From contig CAJNDD010000004.1 of NCBI GenBank assembly GCA_905221435.1, positions 46,348-110,347 on the forward strand: a stretch of DNA of 64,000 nt, given 5' to 3'. This DNA is from a bacterium (GTDB lineage: Bacteria; Bacillota; Bacilli; Lactobacillales; Streptococcaceae). The position numbers and the translations under genes are program-made. Of this stretch, positions 1 to 9,440 are shown piece after piece. The first letter of the stretch is position 1; each line of letters opens with the position of its first letter. The notes under the pieces are model-generated. The model was given only the letters and a program-made list of their open reading frames with translations. It made no database searches and was not told the DNA's origin.

Positions 1-758
1 TGGGTGGCTGGGAAGATGGCCAAATGGTCCACCTCACCCAAGACTCGACCTGTCAAGGCTTCAACCTCACGAATCCGGTCAATCTCGTCTCCAAAAAACT
101 CCACTCGAAAGGCATGCTCATCACGAGAAGCTGGGAATATCTCTACCACATCACCACGAACCCGAAATTTCCCCCGCTGAAAGTCAATGTCATTGCGCTC
201 AAACTGGATATCCACCAGGTCATTAAGCAGCTTATCACGAGAAATCTCTAGGCCAGGACGCAGGCTAACCACACTGTCAGAGTATTCCTTAGGCGAACCC
301 AGACCATAGATACAAGAGACCGAAGCCACGACAATCACATCATTACGCTCCAAGAGGGCTGATGTCGCTGAGTGACGAAGCTTATCAATCTCGTCATTGA
401 CCGAGCTATCCTTTTCGATATAAGTATCGCTGGAAGGCACATAGGCCTCGGGCTGGTAGTAATCATAGTAGGAAACGAAGTATTCCACCGCGTTATTGGG
501 GAAAAACTCCTTGAACTCACCATAAAGCTGGCCGGCCAGCGTTTTATTATGGGCGATAACCAGAGTCGGCTTGTTGACCTGAGCAATAACCTGACTCATG
601 GTATAGGTCTTCCCAGTACCAGTCGCCCCCATGAGTATTTGAGCTTTCTCTCCACCCTCGATATTATCGACCAACTGCTCGATTGCTTGGGGTTGGTCTC
701 CCGATGGTTGGTATTTGGAGACGAGTTTAAATTTGTTATTTACTTTTCTATCTATCAT
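1..758 (-). CDS. uvrB: Excinuclease ABC subunit B, 5' part (cut by window edge)
   Basis: DNA damage-recognition helicase of UvrABC nucleotide excision repair, acting with UvrA and UvrC. About 252 N-terminal residues are visible; the rest lies beyond base 1. The start at 758 gives [20 protein letters not shown] and is preceded by AAAGGA. Walker A GATGTGKT is near residues 44-51. The beta-hairpin region with [21 protein letters not shown] follows near residues 92-112 and is the strand-clamping element of the family. The start codon overlaps the 3' end of the upstream membrane-protein gene by 11 bp, so translation is probably coupled. Identification is secure; completeness cannot be judged here. 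Confidence 0.96.
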   Translation of the reverse strand, partial: MIDRKVNNKFKLVSKYQPSGDQPQAIEQLVDNIEGGEKAQILMGATGTGKTYTMSQVIAQVNKPTLVIAHNKTLAGQLYGEFKEFFPNNAVEYFVSYYDYYQPEAYVPSSDTYIEKDSSVNDEIDKLRHSATSALLERNDVIVVASVSCIYGLGSPKEYSDSVVSLRPGLEISRDKLLNDLVDIQFERNDIDFQRGKFRVRGDVVEIFPASRDEHAFRVEFFGDEIDRIREVEALTGRVLGEVDHLAIFPAT

Positions 759-1374
759 GACCGTTCCTTTCGTTTATATAGTCATTCATTTCTTGGTCTG
801 AGAAAACCTCTCCTCTATCCACGCGAATTCGTATGATTTGGTTCTTTGCAACATATTTTCTTTTCTTTGGCAACTGAAAACCAAGTTTTTTATCGAATTT
901 GATGGCCGTCTCACTATCTTTGAATAGTATCATCAGAACCCGGTATCTTTTTTTATCATCCAATTCGGATCGGTAGTCAAAAAAGTATTCAATCCGCTTC
1001 AAAAAATAAAGAAAGGATGATGAACGCTTGATATCGGCTATGGGACTTGACCAATCTTTCATGACAAGGTCGATATCAGATAAGGGAATTTCAAAGGTTT
1101 TTCGGCCAAAAAGTTTCCCATAATAGGTGAAGGTCTGCTCATCTACTTCTATCAATTTCTTTGTTTTTCTAAAATTCATGATTCCATCTACCGCTGAAAT
1201 ACCGGTATATAGTGGAAGCAGAAGAAGGAAAAGGAAAAAGATTTTACCAAAATAATTCTCATACCAAAAATCATTTAAAAGGTAAGGAATAATCAAGCAC
1301 AATGAACTGAGAGAATAAAACAGACCCCATCCAATTTGAACCTTAAGCAGGCCTCTGTCAAACTTAACAATCAT
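748..1374 (-). CDS. Hypothetical membrane protein upstream of uvrB
   Basis: 208-residue protein of unknown function. Two hydrophobic segments lie near residues 12-33 and 43-60, followed by a basic linker and a cytoplasmic part of about 140 residues. That part is rich in beta-strand-like stretches, such as [20 protein letters not shown], and looks like the small PH-like (bPH) domain found after two transmembrane helices in many Firmicute proteins; this is inference from pattern only. AAGGAG precedes the start. The 3' end overlaps uvrB by 11 bp, so the two genes form a transcription unit. I do not recognise a specific family. Confidence 0.8.
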   Translation of the reverse strand: MIVKFDRGLLKVQIGWGLFYSLSSLCLIIPYLLNDFWYENYFGKIFFLFLLLLPLYTGISAVDGIMNFRKTKKLIEVDEQTFTYYGKLFGRKTFEIPLSDIDLVMKDWSSPIADIKRSSSFLYFLKRIEYFFDYRSELDDKKRYRVLMILFKDSETAIKFDKKLGFQLPKKRKYVAKNQIIRIRVDRGEVFSDQEMNDYINERNGHDR

Positions 1375-1402
1375 CTTTTTCTCCTTTCTAAGTACTCCTT
1401 CT

Positions 1403-1411
1403 ATTTTACCA
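1403..1411 (-). promoter_or_regulatory. Extended -10 promoter for the uvrB unit
   Basis: Reads TGGTAAAAT on the minus strand, about 30 bp before the membrane-protein start. No good -35 is seen, as is common for extended -10 promoters in this genus. Confidence 0.45.
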
Positions 1412-1494
1412 TAAAAAGGATAGACTTTCTGTTTCTCAATTTTCGATTCTTGTTAAGTAGATGTTATATCTTCTTACATAAAAATCATTAAAAT

Positions 1495-1523
1495 TTGCCT
1501 TCTGGCTTTTTTTCTGTTATAAT
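1495..1523 (+). promoter_or_regulatory. SigA promoter of amino-acid ABC importer
   Basis: TTGCCT, 17 bp spacer, TATAAT with an upstream TG (extended -10). The predicted transcript starts near 1530, about 20 bases before the start codon at 1552. Confidence 0.75.
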
Positions 1524-1551
1524 TAAAAAATATTCAGAAAGGAGACTAAAA

Positions 1552-3000
1552 ATGAAGAAAAAAATCCTAGCATGTTTGCTCATTTTATTTCCCATTTTCT
1601 CACTAGGAATAGCAAAAGCTGACACTGTTAAATCAAAGTATATTATTGCAAGTGATTCATCTTTTGCACCATTCGTATTTCAAAATTCAAACAACGAGTA
1701 CACTGGTATTGACATGGACTTGATTAAAGCTATTGCCAAAGATCAAGGTTTCGAAATTGAGATTACTAACCCAGGGTTTGATGCAGCGATCAGTGCTGTT
1801 CAGGCCGGACAAGCAGATGGTATCATTGCTGGTATGTCTGTAACGGATGCTCGTAAAGCTACATTTGATTTCTCTGATTCCTACTACACTGCTAATACGA
1901 TTCTCGGTGTAAAAGAATCAAGCACCATCGCCTCTTATGAAGACCTCAAGGATAAAACTGTAGGTGTTAAAAATGGGACAGCTTCTCAAACGTTTCTGAC
2001 AGAAAACCAAAGCAAATACGGCTACAAGATTAAAACTTTTTCAGATGGCTCATCTATGTATGACAGTCTCAACACTGGAGCTATTGATGCCGTGATGGAT
2101 GATGAGCCTGTTCTCAAATATTCTATCAGTCAAGGGCAAAAGTTGAAAACGCCAATCACTGGAACTCCAATCGGTGAAACAGCCTTTGCAGTTAAGAAAG
2201 GCAGCAATCCAGAATTGATCCAGATGTTCAATAAGGGGCTTGCCAACCTCAAAGCTAACGGAGAATTCCAAAAGATTCTCGACAAGTATCTAGCTAGCGG
2301 AGCAACAACTACTTCTACAAGTACAGTTGACGAAACAACTATCTGGGGCTTGCTCCAAAATAACTACAAACAACTCCTTAGCGGACTTGGAATCACACTT
2401 GCTTTAGCCCTTATTTCATTTGCGATTGCCATTGTAATTGGAATTATCTTTGGTATGTTTAGCGTTAGTCCATACAAATCTCTTCGTCTGATCTCTGAGA
2501 TTTTCGTTGACGTTATCCGTGGTATTCCCTTGATGATTCTTGCAGCCTTCATCTTCTGGGGGATTCCAAACTTTATCGAGTCTATCACAGGTCAACAAAG
2601 TCCGATTAACGACTTTGTAGCTGGTACTATTGCCCTCTCACTTAATGCGGCAGCTTATATCGCTGAAATTGTTCGTGGTGGGATTCAAGCTGTTCCAGTT
2701 GGACAAATGGAGGCCAGCCGCAGTCTTGGTATCTCTTATGGAAAAACCATGCGAAAGATTATCTTGCCACAAGCAACTAAACTGATGTTGCCAAACTTCG
2801 TTAACCAATTCGTTATTGCTCTTAAAGATACAACCATCGTATCTGCTATCGGTTTGGTTGAACTCTTCCAAACTGGTAAGATCATCATCGCCCGTAACTA
2901 CCAAAGTTTTAAGATGTATGCAATCCTTGCTATCTTCTATCTTGTAATTATCACGCTTTTGACTAGACTAGCGAAACGCTTAGAAAAGAGGATTCGTTAA
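1552..3000 (+). CDS. Amino-acid ABC transporter, fused substrate-binding and permease protein
   Basis: Single 482-residue polypeptide that captures a polar amino acid (glutamine/glutamate type by family) outside the cell and forms the membrane channel. A signal peptide, [20 protein letters not shown], is followed by a periplasmic-binding-protein type 3 domain (about residues 30-245, with [10 protein letters not shown] and [10 protein letters not shown]). A His/Glu/Gln/Arg-type permease domain (about 265-480) follows, with the EAA-like loop [21 protein letters not shown] chose the ATG at 1552 because AGAAAGGAG precedes it and it begins the signal peptide; an upstream in-frame start at 1495 lies inside the promoter. 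The stop overlaps the glnQ start (TAATG). Exact substrate is not determinable. Confidence 0.93.
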   Translation: MKKKILACLLILFPIFSLGIAKADTVKSKYIIASDSSFAPFVFQNSNNEYTGIDMDLIKAIAKDQGFEIEITNPGFDAAISAVQAGQADGIIAGMSVTDARKATFDFSDSYYTANTILGVKESSTIASYEDLKDKTVGVKNGTASQTFLTENQSKYGYKIKTFSDGSSMYDSLNTGAIDAVMDDEPVLKYSISQGQKLKTPITGTPIGETAFAVKKGSNPELIQMFNKGLANLKANGEFQKILDKYLASGATTTSTSTVDETTIWGLLQNNYKQLLSGLGITLALALISFAIAIVIGIIFGMFSVSPYKSLRLISEIFVDVIRGIPLMILAAFIFWGIPNFIESITGQQSPINDFVAGTIALSLNAAAYIAEIVRGGIQAVPVGQMEASRSLGISYGKTMRKIILPQATKLMLPNFVNQFVIALKDTTIVSAIGLVELFQTGKIIIARNYQSFKMYAILAIFYLVIITLLTRLAKRLEKRIR

Positions 3001-3740
3001 TGGCAAAACTAAAAATTGATGTAAATGATTTGCATAAGTATTATGGAAAAAATGAGGTTTTAAAAGGCATTACTACTAAGTTCTATGAAGGAGATGTTGT
3101 CTGTATTATCGGTCCTTCTGGTTCTGGGAAATCCACTTTCCTCCGTAGCCTTAACCTTCTCGAGGAGGTAACGAGTGGCCACATCACAGTGAATGGCTAT
3201 GATTTGACTGAAAAATCAACCAATGTCGACCATGTTCGCGAAAACGTTGGAATGGTCTTCCAACACTTCAACCTCTTCCCACACATGTCCGTCCTAGAGA
3301 ATATCACTTTTGCACCTATTGAACACAAACGGATGACCAAAGAAGAAGCTGAAAAATTGGGGATGGAGTTGCTGGAGAAAGTCGGTCTTGCAGACAAGGC
3401 TAAGGCAAATCCAGATAGCCTTTCAGGTGGTCAAAAACAGCGTGTAGCTATCGCTCGTGGACTTGCCATGAATCCTGATATCATGCTCTTTGATGAGCCA
3501 ACTTCCGCTCTTGACCCTGAAATGGTTGGAGATGTACTGAATGTTATGAAGGAATTGGCGGAACAAGGCATGACCATGATTATCGTAACCCATGAGATGG
3601 GATTTGCTCGTCAGGTGGCCAACCGTGTTATCTTTACGGCTGATGGTGAATTCCTAGAAGATGGAACTCCAGATCAAATCTTCGACAATCCGCAACACCC
3701 TCGTCTAAAAGAGTTCTTGGACAAGGTCTTAAACGTATAA
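3000..3740 (+). CDS. glnQ: Amino-acid ABC transporter ATPase GlnQ
   Basis: 246-residue ATP-binding subunit that powers the fused importer encoded immediately upstream. Walker [10 protein letters not shown] lies near residue 38, the Q-loop is in [14 protein letters not shown], the signature is [14 protein letters not shown], Walker B with catalytic Glu is [12 protein letters not shown], and the switch His is in [10 protein letters not shown]. Full length for the polar amino acid transporter ATPase family. Its start overlaps the stop of the permease gene by one base, indicating coupled translation, and a terminator follows directly. The symbol follows common streptococcal usage; specificity for glutamine is inferred from the family. 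Confidence 0.93.
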   Translation: MAKLKIDVNDLHKYYGKNEVLKGITTKFYEGDVVCIIGPSGSGKSTFLRSLNLLEEVTSGHITVNGYDLTEKSTNVDHVRENVGMVFQHFNLFPHMSVLENITFAPIEHKRMTKEEAEKLGMELLEKVGLADKAKANPDSLSGGQKQRVAIARGLAMNPDIMLFDEPTSALDPEMVGDVLNVMKELAEQGMTMIIVTHEMGFARQVANRVIFTADGEFLEDGTPDQIFDNPQHPRLKEFLDKVLNV

Positions 3741-3745
3741 AACGA

Positions 3746-3773
3746 AACTGTAAGGAAATCCTTGCAGTTTTTT
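3746..3773 (+). terminator. Rho-independent terminator after glnQ
   Basis: Stem AACTGTAAGGA / TCCTTGCAGTT (one G-T pair), two-base loop, then TTTTTT. Lies just after the glnQ stop. Confidence 0.85.
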
Positions 3774-3791
3774 AATTGCGTATTGGATTTT

Positions 3792-3819
3792 TTGATTTTT
3801 TTGAAAATTATGATAAAAT
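3792..3819 (+). promoter_or_regulatory. Promoter of zwf
   Basis: TTGATT, 16 bp spacer, TAAAAT with extended TGA in front. It leaves a leader of about 65 bases before zwf; no riboswitch structure was recognised in it. Confidence 0.6.
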
Positions 3820-3889
3820 AAAAGCTATGACAATGAGAAAATCTCATCCCTAGTCCAACTAGGAAAAAATATAGAAATTAGGTAGCTAG

Positions 3890-5377
3890 ATGTCATCAAA
3901 GGTTATTGTTACAATTTTCGGTGCGAGTGGAGATTTAGCTAAACGCAAACTCTACCCTTCCCTTTTCAGACTCTATAAATCAGGCAATCTCTCTGAACAT
4001 TTTGCAGTCATCGGAACAGCTCGTAGACCTTGGAGTAAGGAATATTTTGAATCTGTAGTTGTCGAGTCCATCCTTGATTTGGCAGATAGTACCGAGCAAG
4101 CCCAAGAATTTGCTAGCCACTTCTACTATCAAAGCCATGATGTGAATGATACGGAACATTACATTGCTTTACGTCAATTACAAGCTGAGCTTGATGAGAA
4201 ATACCAAGCGGACCACAACAAGCTCTTCTTCTTGTCTATGGCACCTCAGTTCTTTGGCACCATTGCCAAACACCTCAAATCTGAAAACATTGTCGATGGT
4301 AAAGGTTTTGAGCGCTTGATCGTTGAGAAACCATTTGGTACAGACTACGAAACAGCAAGCAAACTCAATGAAGATCTCCTTGCAGCCTTTGATGAGGAGC
4401 AAATCTACCGTATCGACCATTACCTAGGCAAAGAGATGATTCAGAGTATCTTTGCTGTTCGTTTTGCCAATATGATCTTTGAGAATGTTTGGAATCGCGA
4501 ACACATCGATAATGTTCAAATTACCTTTGCAGAACGTTTGGGTGTAGAAGAACGTGGTGGCTACTATGATCAATCTGGTGCTCTTCGTGATATGGTGCAA
4601 AACCATACTCTCCAACTTCTCTCTCTTCTAGCCATGGACAAACCAGCTAGCTTTACAAAGGATGAGATTCGTGCTGAAAAGATAAAGGTCTTTAAAAACC
4701 TCTATCATCCAACTGAGGAAGAACTGAAAGAACAGTTTATCCGTGGTCAGTACCGCTCTGGTAAAATCGATGGCATGAAATACATTTCCTATCGAAGCGA
4801 ACCAAATGTCGATCCTGAATCTACAACAGAAACCTTTGCATCTGGTGCCTTCTTTGTAGACAGTGATCGCTTCCGTGGTGTTCCCTTTTTCTTCCGTACA
4901 GGTAAACGTCTAACTGAAAAAGGAACTCATGTCAATATCGTCTTTAAGCAAATGGACTCTATCTTTGGAAAACCATTAGCGCCAAATATCTTGACCCTCT
5001 ATATCCAACCAACTGAAGGATTCTCCCTCAGCCTCAATGGTAAACAAGTCGGTGAAGAATTTAACCTGGCGCCAAGCTCTCTGGATTACCGTACAGATGC
5101 TACTGCTACTGGAGCCTCACCAGATCCATACGAGAAATTAATCTACGACGTCTTGAACAACAACTCAACCAACTTTAGTCACTGGGATGAGGTAAGTGCT
5201 TCTTGGAAATTGATTGACCGTATCGAAGAGCTCTGGGCTGAAAACGGTGCTCCACTCTACGATTATAAAGCTGGAAGCATGGGGCCACAAGCTAGCTTTG
5301 ACTTACTTGAGAAGTATGGAGCCAAATGGACCTGGCAACCAGATATCGCCTATCGTGAAGATGGCCGTTTAGAATAG
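3890..5377 (+). CDS. zwf: Glucose-6-phosphate 1-dehydrogenase
   Basis: 495 residues, normal length. Oxidises glucose 6-phosphate to 6-phosphogluconolactone and reduces NADP+, the entry step of the oxidative pentose phosphate pathway in the cytoplasm. The N-terminal nucleotide-binding motif is GASGDLAKRKLYPSLF (about residues 10-25). The substrate-binding and catalytic motif RIDHYLGKEM lies near residue 174, and the C-terminal domain contains FRTGKRLTEKGTHV. The gene stands alone between its own promoter and a bidirectional terminator shared with the convergent ftsY. Only a weak ribosome binding site is visible, but the N-terminus fits the family. Confidence 0.97.
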   Translation: MSSKVIVTIFGASGDLAKRKLYPSLFRLYKSGNLSEHFAVIGTARRPWSKEYFESVVVESILDLADSTEQAQEFASHFYYQSHDVNDTEHYIALRQLQAELDEKYQADHNKLFFLSMAPQFFGTIAKHLKSENIVDGKGFERLIVEKPFGTDYETASKLNEDLLAAFDEEQIYRIDHYLGKEMIQSIFAVRFANMIFENVWNREHIDNVQITFAERLGVEERGGYYDQSGALRDMVQNHTLQLLSLLAMDKPASFTKDEIRAEKIKVFKNLYHPTEEELKEQFIRGQYRSGKIDGMKYISYRSEPNVDPESTTETFASGAFFVDSDRFRGVPFFFRTGKRLTEKGTHVNIVFKQMDSIFGKPLAPNILTLYIQPTEGFSLSLNGKQVGEEFNLAPSSLDYRTDATATGASPDPYEKLIYDVLNNNSTNFSHWDEVSASWKLIDRIEELWAENGAPLYDYKAGSMGPQASFDLLEKYGAKWTWQPDIAYREDGRLE

Positions 5378-5380
5378 CAA

Positions 5381-5413
5381 AAATATCCTGCAAGTCAATT
5401 TTGCAGGATATTT
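5381..5413. terminator. Bidirectional terminator between zwf and ftsY
   Basis: Perfect 13-bp stem AAATATCCTGCAA / TTGCAGGATATTT with a 7-base loop; A-rich and T-rich flanks serve both convergent genes. Confidence 0.9.
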
Positions 5414-5421
5414 ATTTTGTA

Positions 5422-6717
5422 TTAAATCAAGCCTTCTAAGAGACCCTTCATAAAGTTTTCTGAGTTAAATTCCCCGATATCATCGATTTTTTCACCGAAA
5501 CCAATCAATTTTACAGGGATATTGAGTTCTTCGCGGATAGCTAGTACAACACCACCTCGGGCAGTTCCGTCAATCTTAGTCAATACAATACCGGTAACAG
5601 GGGTGATTTTAGAAAATTCCTTAGCTTGTACCAAGGCATTCTGTCCAGTTGAAGCATCGAGTGCCAGGAAAGTTTCATGTGGCGCCTCTGGAACGACACG
5701 CTTGATAATACGGCCAATCTTTTCCAACTCGGCCATAAGGTTGTCCTTGTTTTGCAGACGACCTGCTGTATCAATCATGAGAATATCAATCCCTTCAGCT
5801 ACAGCGCGTTCCATACCATCAAAAACCACACTTGCTGGATCAGCCTTTTCAGGCCCCGTCACAACAGGAACATCCACACGTCGACCCCATTCAGCTAGCT
5901 GGGCCACAGCTCCAGCACGGAAGGTATCTGCCGCAACCAGCATGACTTTCTTGCCAGCTTGTTTGTAGCGATGAGCCAATTTCCCGATAGAAGTTGTTTT
6001 CCCAACACCATTGACACCAACAAAGAGCATGACTGTCAAACCATCTTGGAAATGGATTTGTTCATCGTAGTTGCCATCCTTCTCATAGAGTTCAACCAAT
6101 TTCTCGATAATGACACGGCGGAGTGCGTCCGGTTTCTTAGCGTTTTCAAGTTTAGCTTCATAACGTAGCTCTTCTGTTAAGTTTGAAGCGACCTGTACAC
6201 CGACATCACTCATGATGAGCAGTTCTTCCAATTCCTCGAAGAATTCTTCATCGACAGAACGGAAGTTGGCAAAGAAGGCATTCAAACGAGCACCGAATCC
6301 CGTACGCGTTTTCTTGAGACTGCGGTCATATTTTTCCTGTACGGTTTCTTCAACCTGAGGAAGTTCTTCTTCTACTACTTCAGAAGCTAGCCCTTCTTCG
6401 AACTCTACAGTTTCTTGGCTCTCTTCTTCTAAAACTTCTTCAGGCTCTTGGAATTGTTCCAATTCATCAGCTTCTAGCTCAAGCTCTTCCTGAGCAGTTT
6501 CTTCGACTGCTTCTGGTTCAATAACTTCTTCTGTCGAGATCTGAGGAATTTCTTCTTGAGCAGGTGTTTCTTCCACTTTGTCCGTCGCTGTTTCTTCGAC
6601 TGCCGCTTGGCTTTCTTCAACCTCTTCTGACAAATCAAGATTTTCCAGTGCTTCTTTTACAACATCTTCGATTTTCGGCTCTTCTTTTTTCCCGAATAGA
6701 CGGTCAAATAATCCCAT
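5422..6717 (-). CDS. ftsY: Signal recognition particle receptor FtsY
   Basis: 431-residue SRP GTPase that docks the ribosome-SRP complex at the membrane for co-translational insertion through SecYEG. A short basic start (MGLFDRLFGKKEE) is followed by a long acidic, glutamate-rich A region (about residues 15-125) and then the NG domain. GTPase motifs are GVNGVGKTTS (G1), DTFRAGAVAQL (G2), DTAGR (G3), TKIDG (G4) and the closing GFGEKIDDIGEF. The acidic region is longer than in the minimal FtsY but usual for streptococci. It is followed upstream by two HAD phosphatase genes, with only a 3-bp gap to the nearest. Confidence 0.97.
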   Translation of the reverse strand: MGLFDRLFGKKEEPKIEDVVKEALENLDLSEEVEESQAAVEETATDKVEETPAQEEIPQISTEEVIEPEAVEETAQEELELEADELEQFQEPEEVLEEESQETVEFEEGLASEVVEEELPQVEETVQEKYDRSLKKTRTGFGARLNAFFANFRSVDEEFFEELEELLIMSDVGVQVASNLTEELRYEAKLENAKKPDALRRVIIEKLVELYEKDGNYDEQIHFQDGLTVMLFVGVNGVGKTTSIGKLAHRYKQAGKKVMLVAADTFRAGAVAQLAEWGRRVDVPVVTGPEKADPASVVFDGMERAVAEGIDILMIDTAGRLQNKDNLMAELEKIGRIIKRVVPEAPHETFLALDASTGQNALVQAKEFSKITPVTGIVLTKIDGTARGGVVLAIREELNIPVKLIGFGEKIDDIGEFNSENFMKGLLEGLI

Positions 6718-6720
6718 ATT

Positions 6721-7539
6721 CTAATTCTCCTTTAGCACGTATTCTTCGATAGCCCATGCAACGGCTTCCTCGTCGTTGGTCATAGGGGTAATCACATTGG
6801 CAACTTCCTTAACAGCAGGAACTGCATTTTGCATGGCAACTCCTAGACCTGCCCACTCAATCATGGAAAGGTCATTGGCCTCGTCCCCACAAGCCATGAC
6901 TTGACTTTGGTCGATGCCTAGATGTTTAATTAATTTTGCTAAACCTGTTGCCTTGTGGACGTTTTTAGGGGACCATTCCAATAGCATTTCACGCGATTTG
7001 AAGATTTCATATTGATCAAACAATTCTGGAGAAATCTGTTGAATCGCTGCATCCAAAGGTTCTTGGGCAAAAGCGGTCACACATTTATTATACGTCATCT
7101 GACTAGATAGATCTTCAAAAGCGACAGGTACGAAAGTCAGGGCTGGGTTGAACTTAGCATAGAGACTTTCTTGGTCAGACTGGATTTGATAGACTGTGCC
7201 TTCTGAAATGGCATCTAACGGAAGTCCGAGTTTTTCAGTTTCCTCGTACAAGCGTGCCACATCGTCGATTGAAAAGACTGTTTTATCGAGAATCTCTCCT
7301 GTATTTTTCTGTACCAGACCACCATTAAAGGTAATGGTGTACTCATCCTCCTGACCGTCAGTCCCCAGCTCATGGAGAAAGAAATCCATAGCCTTCAAAG
7401 GACGACCCGTTGTCAGTACGACCTTGATGCCACGGTCACGCGCAGCTTTGAGGACTTCCTTGGTACGATCTGTTAGCTTTTTATCCGTTGTCAGCAAAGT
7501 ACCGTCCAAATCAAGTGCAATTAATTTAATATCCGCCAT
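6721..7539 (-). CDS. Cof-type HAD-IIB phosphatase (downstream copy)
   Basis: 272-residue haloacid dehalogenase-superfamily hydrolase, Cof subfamily, expected to dephosphorylate sugar phosphates or similar small metabolites in the cytoplasm. Nucleophile motif DLDGTLL is near residues 10-16, motif II is TTGRPL, and motif IV, CGDEANDLSMI, is near the C-terminus; the cap domain lies between. I chose the ATG at 7539, preceded by GGAGGG and overlapping the stop of the upstream HAD gene as TAATG. Substrate is unknown. The pair of HAD genes and ftsY are one operon. Confidence 0.9.
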   Translation of the reverse strand: MADIKLIALDLDGTLLTTDKKLTDRTKEVLKAARDRGIKVVLTTGRPLKAMDFFLHELGTDGQEDEYTITFNGGLVQKNTGEILDKTVFSIDDVARLYEETEKLGLPLDAISEGTVYQIQSDQESLYAKFNPALTFVPVAFEDLSSQMTYNKCVTAFAQEPLDAAIQQISPELFDQYEIFKSREMLLEWSPKNVHKATGLAKLIKHLGIDQSQVMACGDEANDLSMIEWAGLGVAMQNAVPAVKEVANVITPMTNDEEAVAWAIEEYVLKEN

Positions 7540-8330
7540 TACAAGCCCTCCATACAAGCCATCACTGATTGGTCCTTATGGTGACCAATCACTGCTTCTG
7601 CTAATTCTAAAATCTCTGGTCGCGCATTTTCAGGAGCGATTGGGTGCCCCACTACCTGCATCATATGAAGGTCATTGAGATTATCGCCAAACGCCATAAC
7701 CTGATCCATGGTTAGACCAAGTTTTTCTGCCAACTCAACAATGGCCACACCCTTATCAACATAGTCCAAGACAATATCGATGGATTCAAAACCTGTGGTC
7801 ATGGCTTTCACACCAGGAACATTTTCGTTGACCCAGGCCTCTCCAGCTTCTATCGTATCTTCTGTAAAGTTAGTGGTGAATTTAAAAATCTCATCCGTGA
7901 TATCTTCTAAACTTGCTACTTTTTGAATATTTTCATTGTAGTGACGGCTAAACATCAGATAAGTCTCATCCACAGTGTTCAATACATAACAAGCTTTTTT
8001 CCCAGTCAGCAGCATTTTTCTTTCATCAAAATAGGGTGATTTCTTTAAAGCTTCAAAAGTGCTCAAGTAAAAATCCCGAGACATAGTAGCCTCATACATA
8101 TCCTCACCATGAAACTCAACATAGCTCCCATTTTCAGCTATAAAAATCACTTCATCACGTACATCCGCAAATAGCTTTTTCAGGGACAGAATACCACGAC
8201 CTGAAGCCACTGCAAAATAAATCCCCTTTTCCTTGTAGGAAACAAGTAAGTTTTTAAGGCGTTCCATATCAAACCGACCCTCTCCATCTAGAAAGGTTCC
8301 ATCCATATCGGTTGCTACAAGTTTAATCAT
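7539..8330 (-). CDS. Cof-type HAD-IIB phosphatase (upstream copy)
   Basis: 263 residues, paralogous in architecture to its downstream neighbour. It has the nucleophile motif DMDGTFLDGEG at residues 8-18, ASGRGI as motif II and FGDNLNDLHMM as motif IV. Likely a cytoplasmic phosphatase of unknown substrate. In pneumococcal genomes, smc normally precedes this HAD-HAD-ftsY set (family knowledge); here the upstream side is an intergenic stretch followed by an insertion-sequence relic, so the usual neighbour has been separated from it. Confidence 0.9.
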   Translation of the reverse strand: MIKLVATDMDGTFLDGEGRFDMERLKNLLVSYKEKGIYFAVASGRGILSLKKLFADVRDEVIFIAENGSYVEFHGEDMYEATMSRDFYLSTFEALKKSPYFDERKMLLTGKKACYVLNTVDETYLMFSRHYNENIQKVASLEDITDEIFKFTTNFTEDTIEAGEAWVNENVPGVKAMTTGFESIDIVLDYVDKGVAIVELAEKLGLTMDQVMAFGDNLNDLHMMQVVGHPIAPENARPEILELAEAVIGHHKDQSVMACMEGL

Positions 8331-8664
8331 AAAATCATTCGTACTCCAATTGATAAATCTATCCTCTATTATACCATAGATAAACTGAAAAAGGACTAGT
8401 ACAGTAGGATTTGCTATTGGATAGTAGGTCTTTTTCGGTAAATGAAATCGAATGTAATGTTTTTAATTTAACCCAATAGACCAATAAATATTCGTAACAC
8501 TATCATGAAGTAACAAAAAACTGACCAGTTATCTAACTTAGGCTCTATACTATCATGGTTGAAACACGAAAAAACTCTCCTACTAAGAGAATTTTTCTTG
8601 ATAATTCTTACAAAACAAAAAAGATAAACGGACAATATTTTATAGGTAATCTAGAACTTGAAAA
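8331..8664. other. Intergenic stretch next to IS relic
   Basis: No gene seen. It holds a probable TATAAT-like box for the HAD operon (minus strand, near 8375), and a weak hairpin near 8573-8593 (ACTCTC and GAGA arms with A/T runs on both sides) that might act as a terminator. GGCTCTATA at 8541 resembles the ISL3 left end but lacks the rest of it. Confidence 0.35.
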
Positions 8665-9393
8665 GTCTCTATAATATTTGCAGTAGGCAAATTTCCTATG
8701 GAACCTATTTTGTTGTAGAAAAGGAAATTATTGCTAAAGCGGACTACGACGCCCCGTCTTGTCCTGATTGCGAAAATCAAATGAAGAAATATGACTTCCA
8801 AAAACCTTCCAAAATTCCCTACTTTGAAACAACTGGTATGCCTACCAGAATTCTTCTGGAAAAGCGTCGTTTCAAGTGCTATCATTGTTCGAAAATGATG
8901 GTCGTTGAAACTTCTCTCGTCAAGAAAAATCACCAAATTCCTCGTATTATCAATCAAAAGATTGCTCAGAAGTTGATTGAAAAAACTTCTATGACCGATA
9001 TTGCTCATCAGCTGGCCATTCAACTTCAACTGTTATCCGAAAGCTCAATGACTTTCACTTTAAACATGATTTTTCTCGCCTTCCAGAGATTATATATTCG
9101 GACTCATTGAGGACAATCTAAAGCAGGTTCATCCTCTTTTTCAGACTGTCTTTAAAACCCTTCTTAAGGATAAAGACAAGATTATCAATGCCCTTCAATT
9201 ACCCTATTCCAACGCAAAATTGGAAGCTACTAACAATCTCATCCAACTTATCAAACGAAATGCCTTTGGTTTTCGGAATTTTGAAAATTTCAAAAACCGT
9301 ATTTTCATTGCTCTAAATATCAAAAAAGAAAGAACGAAATTTGTCCTTTCTCGATCTTAGCTGACTTCAACCCACTACAGTTGACAAAGAGCT
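8665..9393 (+). mobile_element. ISL3-family (IS1167-like) element, internally deleted
   Basis: About 730 bp instead of the usual 1.4 kb or so. The left end begins GTCTCTATAATATTTG and the right end reads CCCACTACAGTTGACAAAGAGC. They are imperfect inverted repeats and match the other ISL3 relics at 48138-48597 and 63829-64000. The transposase inside is broken (see pseudogene). Not capable of autonomous transposition. Confidence 0.85.
8715..9360 (+). pseudogene. ISL3-family transposase remnant
   Basis: Recognisable ISL3 transposase in two pieces. The N-terminal part keeps the zinc-finger cysteines (CPDCENQMKKYDFQKPSKIPY, then CYHC) and the HTH region to about 9019. One T is then missing near 9020, shifting the frame, and about 200 codons of the catalytic core are deleted at about 9094. 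The C-terminal part resumes at FGLIEDNLKQVHPLF and runs through LPYSNAKLEATNNLIQLIKR to the stop at about 9360. The first residues of the normal transposase are also absent; the same truncated beginning is seen at 63829. Confidence 0.85.
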
Positions 9394-9401
9394 GATTTTT
9401 T

Positions 9402-9426
9402 CTGTCTAACTTTTTGGAGGCGGTAC
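9402..9426 (+). mobile_element. Solo right end of an IS3-family element
   Basis: TGTCTAACTTTTTGGAGGCG followed by GTACA. Matches the right termini at 41386-41410, 46634-46658 and 23092-23117. No transposase sequence precedes it; it abuts the ISL3 relic, suggesting that ISL3 had inserted in an IS3 copy that later decayed. Confidence 0.65.
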
Positions 9427-9440
9427 AAGCTCCCTTCATT

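Noticed and set aside
372-836. 154-codon plus-strand frame over uvrB
   Set aside because: Antisense to the conserved UvrB N-terminal region and the adjacent gene; no promoter or ribosome binding site.
5522-5968. 148-codon open frame antisense to ftsY
   Set aside because: Lies entirely within conserved ftsY coding sequence on the other strand; low-complexity Ser/Ala/Thr composition typical of antisense frames; no ribosome binding site.
8541-8570. Possible extra ISL3 left end (GGCTCTATACTA)
   Set aside because: Only the first nine or so bases match; no transposase sequence follows until the proper end at 8665.
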